Of a stretch of 64,000 nucleotides of DNA, positions 22,533-33,899 are shown in pieces. Made by a program: the position numbers and the translations under genes. The notes under the pieces are model-generated. The model did no database searches and was not told the DNA's origin. It saw only the letters and a list, made by a program, of their open reading frames with translations. Within the stretch, counting starts at the first letter, position 1. Each line of letters starts with the position of its first letter. The stretch is from NCBI RefSeq assembly GCF_000004075.3, contig NC_026660.2, positions 8,122,001-8,186,000 on the forward strand, written 5' to 3'. The stretch comes from Cucumis sativus. Its lineage: Eukaryota > Streptophyta > Magnoliopsida > Cucurbitales > Cucurbitaceae.

Positions 22533-25500
22533 CTACCTTTGCAGCTTCCCGATTGAGTGTAGATACACAGCAACCGATACAACGCTATAAACGCAAAAAA
22601 ATCAAAAGGATAAAGGTACATTAGCAAGGAAAATTATGGGTATAGTATAGAGAGAATGCTTGTAGGATCCAGTTATAAACAAGGACAAACTTACGTTGAT
22701 CCAAGGAAAAAAGCAAGGGAAAGATGAAACCCAAATAGAAAAACAGAAACAACTGCTGTAAGAAGCATGGCCACTGAGGTAGAATAAACCTGCGCGCCAA
22801 GTTGCAAACTTACATCATAATAAGAGCCTTATTTAATAACTAAGAAGTACCAATAAAGATGGTAAAAAATTTATGTTGCTGATGTTACAATTGTTGAACT
22901 GAAACAACGGGCTTGACTTTGAGTATACATGCAGTGCAAAGTTTGTGTTAGATTAAGAAGAATGATAATCTTCATCAAGAGATCCTTAGTGATCGACAAA
23001 GCTATCAGAATATATTCTTTTGGTCCTCAAAAGATCCAGATTAGAACATCGCTTCCAGTTTAAATTCTACAGAACACCCTGGCACTATTCAAATTTCCAT
23101 GGCGTTCATATTGTTTAAATAATATAGACTTGTATTGAACAACGATAATAAATTTTAAATTTTAAAAAATATGTGAATTAATTCCAAACTAAAACTGCAA
23201 GAGATATCATCATATGCAACGCATAAGTAATTATATTTTGTGAGATAAAGGTACAAATAAATTCATCGAAGGAATTAAGGCCTTGTAGTTGTAAGAAGCA
23301 ATACCTTCACAATATTATCTGCATACTTCAACACCATAGATACAGCAATGCCACTGGAAAAACAAATGCTGTCACCATATTTTTCTAAATATAAGAAAAT
23401 AGACTGGGTGCTATTTTTGTAGTGTATATCTCCATACTATCGCACAAAGCCACAAGACTTAATTGACTGAATAACGAAGATTTCCATAAAGTCAGCCTAA
23501 GATAAGATCTACTATTGATGCTAATAACTCTTAGAGTGCAATTGTTTAATACCTGAGGGCATGATTTAGGATCATGAGAACCGTAATAAATGAGTAACCA
23601 TGAAAGAACCCCCTGACAAAAGCATAGTCGAACAAAATATTCAGGTGGCAAACAAAATTTAAGATTTTCTGGGTATGGATTACTAGAAAATAGCCCATTT
23701 TCCCAAACAAAAGAAAAAATGTATCCAAATCAAAATCATAAATTAATGTTCTTCAAATCATGGAGAGAAAAAATGTGCACAAGCAAAACATTACTTGTTT
23801 GCGATTGCATCAAAATCTTGAATCACCATGGCAATAGCATTGAACGCCATGCCAAACACATATAACCAGAAGTTTTGTACATTTACATTCCTTGAAGGCC
23901 GTTTCTTGATTATAGCCTACAGAAGAAAATTTTACGCATAATGAAAAAAGCACCGATCAGAAATTAACTTAAACAGAACTGTCCCATGGCTTCCAAACTG
24001 AAACCCAGCACAAAGTCAACAGAGGTTTATCAAAGTATCGCATGTTTCAACAGAAACCTATTTAACATAATGAAACTTCTTGCTCGGGGGTGGGGAGCCT
24101 TCCTCTTTCAAGAAATGGTAACTGTATGATTCAAAAAATGGTGACAGTATTAAAATTGAACACAAGTAATTCACCTCAGTGTACACTCCAGCAAATCCAC
24201 TCAAGAGCGCCATGATCTACATAAACAAACAACCATTAAGACAATAAGTACTTTAAGGATCACTCTTCCCATAAAACACACATCACACTTCTCTCATAAA
24301 GCATTACAGATGGGAACTCACTATAGCCATCACCCAACCTTGAAAAGGTGTCTGAAGAACATGATCGGAGCTGCAAAGAAAATTAAATATATAATGGATT
24401 CAGTAATTATAATCACAAAATAAAATTTGGAACAAGTATCTGTTGGTGGATAAATACAGTCATCACGGAATTGAGTTAGGAACTGAAAATGAAAAAAAGT
24501 TAGTTCCGAAGAAATTTCATGGCATTTCTGGTAGCGAGAAGCATCCTGAATATACAATAGGAACTAAGAAGAGATCCAAATAATAGCAAGCTAGTAGTAA
24601 GCAATAGAACAGTTGGAAAAGAACTCTTACTTTGAATTTAACTGTGCAGTAGTGCACCCAGCACATAGTAGAATAAATGCTGCCCACTGAATCTCACTTA
24701 ACCTGAAATATGACTCCTGTTAAAACTTAATCCAAATAAGTATTCCTCAATGACTGCAATTCAAGCTATTGAGAAGATTTGGCAACTTTAGAGGTTCTTC
24801 CAGCAGTCATTTCATATCCAGCTTAAAATGCAAGTTTTCTTAATAACCTAGTCATGGTGCCTGAATTAGCTCATCATTCATGGAAGGATTGTTGGGGTGG
24901 GGTTGAGAAGATGTGTAAATGAAAAATAAATGTATTTCCCCAGTTCACAATTTTTCTTTCACGTAATTCTTTTCCGTTTGCTGTATGAGCATACTTGCTA
25001 TGCAATAGTAACTTCTAAGTTTGGCAGTCAATTATTCTTTTCTATAACTAAAAGAATTCAACTCTAAGTAATGGGACTTACTTTTTCTTAAGTATAATTC
25101 GGTATAAAATACCAGTGCTGATGATATTAAAATTCTTCAATATCTGATAACCCGGTGCATCCACATAAGCAAAAATGTAATACTGTCACGTATAAACAAT
25201 AAAAGTGAATACACTTGCATAAACAAGGACATTGAATTTTAAGTAATGGTGGAAAAGACTGAGGGGACAGCTTTAAAAAGGGCAAAAACAAACCTGGAGC
25301 AAATTCTTGACAAGGTAAAGTGCTGCAGGAATAGGATATACAATAACCTCATCATACGTTGTGCTCAACCTAGTCAAATTTGAACAAATGAGAAGAAAAA
25401 TATAGAATGCTCACTACGTCACTAAACTGAATGTTGCCAAAAGCATGTTGGCCAAGAACAGTAAATAAATAGTAATACAAACAGCACAATTGGTCATAGC

Positions 25501-26914
25501 CATCCCGACTGAGATCAGTTAAACTGAGAATTATTCCACCACCTCTCTACTCATATTTCTTGTCTAGCCCATCAAACCACAAAAGTAAAGAATAATGAAC
25601 CGTAAGGACGTTGTCCTAATAGATTAATTCTAATAACTAAACTGTTTCAAGTTTGAATTCTTGAATTCTTTTGCATTTTCCTCGTCTTCCCAGTTCTTTT
25701 TCTTTTTCTCTTTTTTTTTTTTGTATAAGAAATTATTTCATTAAATAAATGAAATACCCAAGGATGTATAAAAAAGACCCTTTCAAAAGGTGTACAACCA
25801 AGATCCCTTCATATGGTATACAAAACATGTTTCCTATCATAAAAGAGAAACTGTGGCTCTTGATGGCCTGTTAATCTACCCAGTAGATTTTTCTGACAGT
25901 TTGAGTTTTGTCCAGTATGTGCTAATTTGAAATGAAAATAAAATATTGCATCAACTCCTCCATGAACTAAATCTAATTTCCATAACAGAGAAGAAAAGGA
26001 AGCTGGCGAAATTACCTGTTATCTTCAGTCACCCCTTCACTTCCCCAGATTCGACTCAAAGCTGCAAGCGACAAAACACACTTCAAAGTCTCCACCTATT
26101 ACCAAAGCCAAAGGATACTCTTCATGAATATGCCACAACCACCCATTTAGTAAAGAAATAATAAAACATCAAATCAGTGTCTGGTTTTACTCACCATGAA
26201 ATTTGCAGTTGTAACACTGTATTCATATTTTCCGGCTCTCTTGGACCACACGATGAGTATTGCTTGTGAACTAGTAAGAACTGTCAGTGCAAGCGTAACT
26301 ATGGACCTAATTCAACAAATTATTTGAAAAAATAAATTAATTAAAATCTAACCCAAAGGGAAACTAATGAAGACTTTATCGAAATCTAACATGTTTCCTC
26401 ATATTTCATAATCATACTTTTGTTGCCACTTGGAACGATCAAAAGAATTTGCTCCCAATTTTGCCACATTACTCCCTGCAGTTATCGTATACGAACACAT
26501 TAGAACCACAAGAAGTTTAAACCGAAATCAAACTACAATGGCGAAGACTCTCGATTCGAACAAAGATAGATTACCCAAAGAGAGCCGCACGATAAAATAC
26601 CACCTGAAATTGGTTTCCCGGCGCGCAAGCTCTCTATGTCATCTGCCACAGCAACACCAACCCCACTGCCGTCCCCATTGCCATCTTTTTCCTACAAGTA
26701 TATATTCATACAATTCAGAACAAAAATCGAAATGCTAATGGAATGCTTTCAGTTTTCAAACAATAAGCACTGCTTAAACAATAATGAACAGAATAGTTAA
26801 GGGGAAACTAAGAAATAGAGATCTGTAATTGAGAGTAGAAAAAATACAGGAGATATTGGAGAAAACAGAAAGAAAAGGGAATCAGACCTGATCCTTAATC
26901 CTTCGATACTCCAT
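22533..26914 (-). CDS. CMP-sialic acid transporter-like nucleotide-sugar transporter
   Basis: Fifteen GT-AG exons on the minus strand close in phase to 360 codons: 26914-26888, 26691-26604, 26475-26418, 26306-26195, 26095-26016, 25369-25294, 25182-25082, 24702-24631, 24370-24322, 24216-24175, 23916-23795, 23612-23553, 23353-23305, 22789-22695, 22584-22533. The protein starts MEYRRIKDQ, has a Gly/Ser-rich N-terminal tail, then about ten membrane segments (IVTLALTVLTSSQAILIVWS, 'ALYLVKNLLQYYIFAYVD', 'FAGVYTEAIIKKR', 'VQNFWLYVFGMAFNA', LKYADNIVKVYSTSVAMLLT). These are signatures of the SLC35A-type nucleotide-sugar/H antiporter family of the Golgi. Closest plant names are CMP-sialic acid transporter 2/3/4 (At2g43240, At3g59360, At4g35335). 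Plants lack much sialic acid, so the true substrate is unclear. Intron 5 (25370-26015) holds repeat-like sequence but splicing looks normal. Confidence 0.9.
25700..25830 (-). repeat. Repeat-like insertion in intron 5 of the transporter gene
   Basis: A poly(T) run near 25708-25722 is followed by TGTATAAGAAATTATTTCATT, the palindrome ATTTCATT-AAATA-AATGAAAT (about 25733-25753) and ACCCAAGGATGTATAAAAAA. On the minus strand this ends in poly(A), as expected for the 3' end of a LINE or similar element. The element class is inferred from that tail only. Confidence 0.35.
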
Positions 26915-27184
26915 TAGAGCATGAACACGTTAGAGATCTGGGAGGCCAACGGAGAAGATTCCAAGCTTCGTATCTCATGCACAGATTTGAGTGAAAAGAA
27001 GATGGTTGTGGTTCTGCGTAATCAAGAATTACTACCGGTGGCTGAATTTCCATTTCTAAGCTCTTCGGAAATTGGGCCTGAATTGGGCCGTGATGCCCGT
27101 GTTCATATATTAAGCCATCTAATGAGAGATCTAATGAGGGGTTTTACACGGGATAATTGGAAATTTAGAAATTATATTCAAAAT
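26915..27184. other. Transporter 5' flank
   Basis: Likely promoter and 5' UTR of the minus-strand transporter. A plus-strand 89-codon frame (26921-27190) begins only seven bases from its ATG and runs in the other direction. It has no family features and is probably not a gene. Confidence 0.35.
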
Positions 27185-27394
27185 AATTAAGTATATAGCA
27201 ACATCTTAAAAAATTTGTAAATATAGCAAAATTTGTCAAATTCTATCATTGATATAAGTCTATCAACGATATATTATGTTGCAAATATTGGTCTATCGGT
27301 GATAGACCATACGAAGTGTATCGGCGATACAAGTCTATCCGTGATAGTTTTGCTATATTTGCATTTTTTTTTAAATTTTGTTATATACTTGATT
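27185..27394. mobile_element. MITE with terminal inverted repeats and TCTATCA motifs
   Basis: The left end AATTAAGTATATAGCAACAT..AAATTTGTAAATATAGCAAAA pairs with the right end TTTTGCTATATTTGC...TTTTGTTATATACTTGATT in inverted orientation over about 43 bases. The middle carries palindromic TCTATCA / TGATAGA and GTCTATC / GATAGAC steps. It is about 210 bases long and non-coding, which fits a MITE. No target-site duplication was confirmed. A related element lies at 36430-36600. Confidence 0.75.
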
Positions 27395-27870
27395 GTTATT
27401 GCTGAAATTGTTATCCATTCCAATTTCTCTTTTAATTACTAAATAGAATAGAGGTGAATGTAACGTTGCCAAATTTTTCACTGAGGTGACGAGAAAGAAT
27501 GGCAGAATAGAGGTTGTCTTGTATAATGATAAGTATATTTTTAAATTGATCAAATAGTAAACACACAAAATTTGAAAAGAAAAAAATAGTCGGACAATTA
27601 TCTTAAATGTCCATATCTAACTAAAAAACACTAAAAAGAACTTGAATCGTATATAGATTAATGGAATAAACTCAAAATACGTTGTAATTAAAATAACTCT
27701 CCAACTAATTAAACCTATGAAAATTTTAATTTTCACAAAACAAAAAAAGAAAAAATCATCACCATCAAATCTATGCAACAATTATACATCACATTCAAAC
27801 GGTGCAGACATTGAAGGCATCAAATCTCTATTTTGAAATCCTAGCAATTTTTTAATTTACATTCGTTGTT

Positions 27871-28043
27871 CCACTGAAAAGCATTCTTTCTGCTTCATAC
27901 AAATTTACATTCATTCACCAAAAAGTATTCTTTCAAAAAGCATTTTTCCACCGTTTTCCACCACTGAAAAGCATTCTTCCGAAAAGTATCCCTCCACCGA
28001 AAAGCATCTCTACCATCCCTCTACCGAAAAGCATTCTTCCGCT
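27871..28043. repeat. GAAAAGCATTC minisatellite
   Basis: The phrase 'CCACTGAAAAGCATTCTT' and close variants (CACCAAAAAGTATTCTTTC, CCGAAAAGTATCCC, ACCGAAAAGCATCTC, TACCGAAAAGCATTCTTCCG) occur about seven times at uneven spacing of roughly 20-35 bases. Confidence 0.6.
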
Positions 28044-30499
28044 CCACATTTATTCTAGTCGTCCGCTCCAAAATCTCCTGGCAAATGGTTGAAGAATTTT
28101 TCAATCGGTTGAAGAGCAAATTCTTATTTGTTTAAATGTTCTCTCTTATTCATGTGCCTCATCTTCTTCTTGAGTGCAATTTGTTCCTCCCCAAATGAAA
28201 CCCTACAAAAAAATATTCAAATAATTGCAAAATTGTGATTGAGGGCCTAATTACACTTCTAGAATTTAAATTCTAATTCTAATCAAAATGATATATTATG
28301 TATTATTTAATAAATTGTTTAAAATATATATAAAAAAATTAAAACTGTTATATTTATATATGACATTATTTTATTTGAGGAGAATGATATAAAATTTAAA
28401 TTTAATTTGATATTAAAAATATATATTAGGTATTGTTTAATAAAGTATATATATTTGATGTTGCTCAAGATAGAACCGTTAAGATTTGGAAGAAAGCAAT
28501 TTGTGTTAAAATATGCCCAAAATTTGATAAAATAAAAAGCTATAAAAAATTCTTATTTTTTTTACCCAAATGTTTTAGATAACTTGGACTGAAATTTCAA
28601 AATTATTTGGGTGTTTCAATTTTGATAAATTTTGAATTTTGCACCAACTCAAGAAATTTACAAGCACAAGATCTCTCTAACATTATTTCATCAAAATCTT
28701 ACAAAATTTTGGAATTAAAGTAATGAAACAAATTATTTGACCAAAATACAATCAACAGATTTTGTTAAAACATCGAGTTCTATTTGAGTGATTTTAAATT
28801 CCATATCTAATAGGATTTAGTTCTTTAATTATTTATTTATTGTTTTTAAAATTTTGTATCTCAACTTACCTTAACGGATTTGGAAGCTTTAACGGATTGA
28901 ATGTTGTTTACAAAATAAACTGTCTTTGTGCTATTTTCAATATTCTATCTTTTTTTTTTAGCTATTCAAATACGTATTTCAATATATAGATTATCCTATA
29001 TCCAGATGAATGATGCCATATCTTAATGATCTAATTTTTTCCTTTTTGTGTGTCCCAAATTTGTCATCATTTATACTTGACATATACTATGTTTGGAAAA
29101 TCTTAATTCTATTGGTTATTATAAAATTAGGTTAGTTAAACAACCATAATTATGATTCAATGACGCTATTTAAGACATCGTTCTTATTGTTGGTTTTGTA
29201 ACAAATTCATCTTATTGTTAAGTTCTTTGGATTGAAAAAGTATATGATTATGTGAGCAAATAAATATTAATATTTGAATATGTGATGATGATATAGAACG
29301 AACAATTTATCACGTTATTTAAAAGCATAAATTACAATGTAATTGTGTTAGCAACATATGTTATATAGTCTGTCATATATTGTGGAACTAATCTGAAAAT
29401 AAATAATATTGGCATGTAGTATCTACAAATACTTTGTAATTCTATAGAAAATCAACGCAATCAAACCTAACCAGTTTAACCAATAAAGATATTTTGTTAA
29501 ATTAAGTAAAAAATAATAATAATAAAACAAATGGAACAAATTAAATATATTCAAAACATATTTGTGTACATGTAGTATATGGTAAGCATGTGATATAAAC
29601 TAAAATTTTCTTTCTGTTTATGTGTACATGAAACTGGATGTTAAAATATACTATATTTGGAATGCAGGGAACAAGAGACTTGGAGGAGAAAAAAGAGAAT
29701 AAAGAAGAAGAGAATAAACAAAAAGACCAAGATGGCGAACTAAACTTGGAACCAAGCAATCCAAAAGTGCTTAGAAGAAAAAAAATGACGATCTTGAGGA
29801 GGAAGGAAAAAGAAAAACGGCTGGAAATAGGAACCATACTTTCGAAGGGCCAGATGGACAAACTAAATTAAGCACATTAGAAACAACACCTACCACCCAA
29901 GGACAAGAGGGCGATGGCTTATGATATGAGGAAAAGAAAAGAACCAAATATAGACATTCATAATGTTTAGAATCATCTTAGTAACTAAAATGTATACATA
30001 ATTGTAATAGGACACAAAGGATACTGAGGAAGAAATCAACATGCTGATAAGGTCAATCGACGAAAAATTTATATATGATGAAATGAAGAATAAAGAAGAA
30101 GATCGGATGAAAATAGTGTAATACTGCATGTTTGACATATGTTTGTTATAATGAATGATTATTAAATTTTAAAAATTGTGAATCTCAATTACAAGGTATT
30201 TATAACTCTAACGGCATGAAATAGGTTAGTTATGTTATCATAAATGAGATGTATATATATTTTTGTTATGAACAAATTAGATCTGTTTGTTATCAGTGAC
30301 TTGTAACTTCTAAGAACTGTGTATTTAAATTCTAAAGAGATTTTTTATTTGAGTACTTTATTGATAAGATAAATAATGTGTATGTAAATTATATTGTATC
30401 TGATGTACTGAACCATTAATGTGAATTTCATTTACAATAAAATTTTTAATTAAAAATGTTATTAACAAAACGTATTTCGGAGGTATTTAAATTCAAAGT

Positions 30500-30822
30500 T
30501 TCTATAAATATTTTGGAATATAAAAATGTTACAAAAATGTTAAATTTATGCTTACCATTATTTTAGAGATATGACGTAACATTTGGATTCAAAATATTAT
30601 GAAATAAAATGAGTCGGAACAACTGAAATTCTCTTAGCCATTTTTTATTATTAATCATACGTACTGTGTATTATCTGATAAGTTTTTAAATAATTTAAAA
30701 TATAAGTAATACGAAAATGTTGAATTGATGTTTGCTATTATTTTAGGGATATGATGTAATATTTGAATTCAAAATATTATGAAATACAATGAATCAGTTG
30801 AAATTCTCTTAGCCATTTTTTA
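30500..30822. repeat. Direct repeat, period 180 bases
   Basis: The block about 30500-30648 (key text ATTATTTTAGAGATATGACG, TTCAAAATATTATGAAATA, GAAATTCTCTTAGCCATTTT) recurs at about 30680-30822 with scattered substitutions and one small deletion. The adjacent copies look like an old tandem duplication. Confidence 0.7.
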
Positions 30823-31734
30823 GGAGAAATCCTTGTTAAACCTAAGTCTTATGAATTAAATAAGTAAATGTTAATTAATTTTATTTAAATACTAAAAATT
30901 CAAAATTCAAAATAGGCATATATTTAGAGGATGTTGGAAAAATCTTGTCAAGCCCGAAAATATCATAAATTATTTAAGATTTTTCAAAACTGGTTGTAGT
31001 TTGCAAAATAATTGTATTTGTGTATGTATGAAATTTTGTCTCATTCTTTGCATCATAGAAAATACATTGTATCTATAAAAAAAATGTATTGCCCTACGAA
31101 GGAGTATAAACGGGTAAAAAAAAGTAAAAAAAAAAAAAAATTATAGATCCGCTGGTTTTATCAAAAATCTTAATATTTTTTAGATTTGCTATTTTTCAGT
31201 TTGTTATACTAAATTTTGTCATTCTCACGGTTATCTCTTTTTCATAAATGTGCTAGTGGGCTTCAATTTTACACAGCCCTGATCAAACTACTTATATTTA
31301 TTAGTAATAATTGAATATTGCTTTAGACCTTTCTTTTTTAATAAGACTCGTCCTTCCGTGGTCTCGTAATATTTTTTGCTCCTAACTACTAAAAAATAGA
31401 AGAATGAAATAAAAAAAGTAGATCATCACATGTGGAGAGAAAAGAATGAAACTAAAAGGGAAAAGAAAACAAGTGGAGAGAAAAAAGAAAAGAGAAAGAG
31501 AACTTCAAATAGATCACTAAGAGACTGAATGATATACATCATATACTATATAGTATATCATATATTATGTCTATTATACTTATGGATATACTTTGTAATA
31601 TTTAAAATATATGCGGTTATTATTTATAAAGTTAAAATGAAAAAGAAGGGTGGGAAAAACATATCTAGGAGGGAGGATGTGTATAAGGTATTGCTAATGA
31701 TATTTTATATTTATATTGTATAATATATGATAAA

Positions 31735-31930
31735 TTATGTGTTTGGCTACTTAATGATATATTATGCGTTTGTTGCTTAACGATATATCATATGTGTGAT
31801 GCTTAATGCTTAATGTTTAATGTTTAATAATATTTCATATATAGTGTAACATGTATGAAATATTATGTGTGCTACTTAATTATATATTATGTGTATGATA
31901 CTTAATGCTTAATGATATATGTTATAAACT
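31735..31930. repeat. Degenerate AT-rich tandem repeat
   Basis: Variants of 'ACTTAATGATATATTATGTGT' alternate with 'GATGCTTAATGCTTAATG' across the interval. Units are irregular, about 35-45 bases. No coding sense. Confidence 0.5.
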
Positions 31931-33282
31931 ATCTGATATTTTATATGTTGTACATTTGCAATTTAATAAGAAAGGGAAAATACGTTTATTATATACTATA
32001 TACTATAGCTCACAATTTTAAAAACAAAATTAATAACATTAAAAATTAAGTTGAAGGAGATGATCGGAATATGCGTTTACTGTACTTTTTATAGACCGTA
32101 AACTTCAACGAAAAATTAAAACAAAATTATATATGGCAAAATTTACATAAACGTGAAGGAGAAAGAAATATGAAAGAAATAAATAAGGTTTATGATGATT
32201 TTATTGGTAATTATTAAAATATAATACTAAAATAAATAAATAAAGAAAATAAAGAAAATGAAAAATCTCAAATTTGCCTGCTTCCTCAAAGTTATTTGGA
32301 AATCCTCGAAATATGAATGTGTCACTAAGGGTTACATCTTAAAGATACATTACATATAAGTTCATTGAGATGGAGAGTGACACGTGATTAACTGCTATGC
32401 TATATAGAGTTAAGGTTGATAGATAATGAAGATGTATTTATTTAATATTTGTAATATATTATATTTCTCATTTATTATTGTTTGGAGAAAACCTCTAATT
32501 TAACATTTAAATACGACTAATTTAAAATAGGTAAATTGTTGTTAGGTGGTGTTACTTATTAGGAATTAGGAGAGGATATAATTTTGTGTCTTTCCCCTAA
32601 ATAATATTATTTTTCCCTCGTCATTTGATACTTTCACTGATGGCAATATTTTGGCAACATTACAATACTTTATAAATAGTAATAATGATCAGATTTCATG
32701 AATATGATTGAGGTGTTTCATTACTACAAGTACTTTTTTCTTTCGTTATAATATATTATTCATTTATCCCCCAAAATTTGGTATAATGGCACATGGAACG
32801 AGTGGACAACTAGGTAGAGTATTTTGGTCTTTATATATATATATATAACAGGGGATGAATTAGTTGTCTTTGATGATGTGATGAAATAATTAAATATTTG
32901 GGGAAATATCAAACCCCATTTTTTTGTATTGTAATAAAATAAACTTGTAAAATAGGTTCAATAAAAGTTTAACATCAAACTTTTAGAAAAATGGATTTTG
33001 AATGTTTAAAATGGTTAACCTTTTCCTAATTTATATGAGAAACTATGGCCACCTCTCCTAAGTTAACTTTGGTTACCCACCCATTCTTTTATTCTTCTAT
33101 AGTAGTTTAAAATTAACAGAAATACTTCTAATATATATTTATAGAAGCAAACAAATTTTTATTTAAACATCCCTTAATTTACCTCCATTTTTTAAAAATA
33201 ATTTATTTAAATTAGGCTCAACTTTTGACCTTTCATGTCAAGCGATAGAACTTCCAAGAAATCTTCACATACTTGTTTCTAG

Positions 33283-33501
33283 TCATACATTAACTATCCC
33301 ACAACAGGCTTCTTGTCCATCGGTAACCCCAACTGGATTGTAACGTCCTGCAACGTGATGGTACATTAACAACAAGACATATGAAATATGTGGGTCTTCA
33401 ATCTTCACTGCTCTACTCAAGTAGTAATGGGTTGCCAATCCAATTGCATGAATCCAATTTGAAGAGACCTCAGAAAATCCATTAGCCTCTACACATGGCA
33501 C
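33283..33501 (-). other. Unrecognised open frame, possibly a fragment
   Basis: A 72-codon minus-strand frame reads with normal-looking composition (SNWIHAIGLATHYYLSRAVK, 'SYVLLLMYHHVAGRYNPVG', 'GQEACCGIVNV'), unlike the AT-rich noise around it. I recognise no domain. It lies just past the C-terminal end of the MULE transposase remnant on the same strand, so it could be captured or flanking coding sequence. Confidence 0.2.
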
Positions 33502-33899
33502 AATATGTTGATCAAAAGGGACAATGCGCTAGGATGCTGCCTTAGTCTTCCGACAACTTAAAACCACAATAGAGAAAGTATCACATACAGATTGTGACAG
33601 ATGAGACAGTTGTTGATACAACAGTATAAAATTAATAGGGTCAGATTCCATTGTGCAAATTTCCTAAAAAAAATAAAATAAGGAACAGTTAGAACATAGA
33701 AGTATTTCATTACTAACATAAAAAAATTCATTACTAGCATAAAAAAATGGAAGATCCAACGTAAAAGTTATCGATTAAAAATATTGCACATCAATGTCTT
33801 AAAGATGAAGTATCTACTATACTTAGAGAACAAGTACGTCTGTTATGTCCTTCTACCTTATAAGTCTGCATGCATTTGAGAGAACTTCTGTGAATGATA

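Larger units (their letters stand above)
27395..33282. other. Long AT-rich gene-poor stretch
   Basis: No supported gene across almost 6 kb. It holds a GAAAAGCATTC minisatellite (27871-28043), a Lys/Glu-rich 77-codon frame at 29638-29871 that I do not trust, a direct repeat with period 180 (30500-30822), a degenerate TTAATGATATATTATG repeat (31735-31930), a poly(A) block near 31122-31140 and a (TA)n run near 32835-32848. Composition suggests old, eroded transposon remains. Confidence 0.4.

Noticed and set aside
26921..27190. 89-codon plus frame divergent from the transporter gene
   Set aside because: It starts seven bases from the other gene's ATG and no family or codon pattern supports it.
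29638..29871. Lys/Glu-rich 77-codon frame
   Set aside because: Composition is explained by a purine-rich stretch, and there is no splice or promoter support. I could not exclude a small peptide.
32712..32740. CATTACTACAAGTACTTT as a left CACTA end for the 35925 terminus
   Set aside because: The ends match poorly (CATTACTACAAG against CACTACTACAAA) and no ACTTGAC motifs follow.
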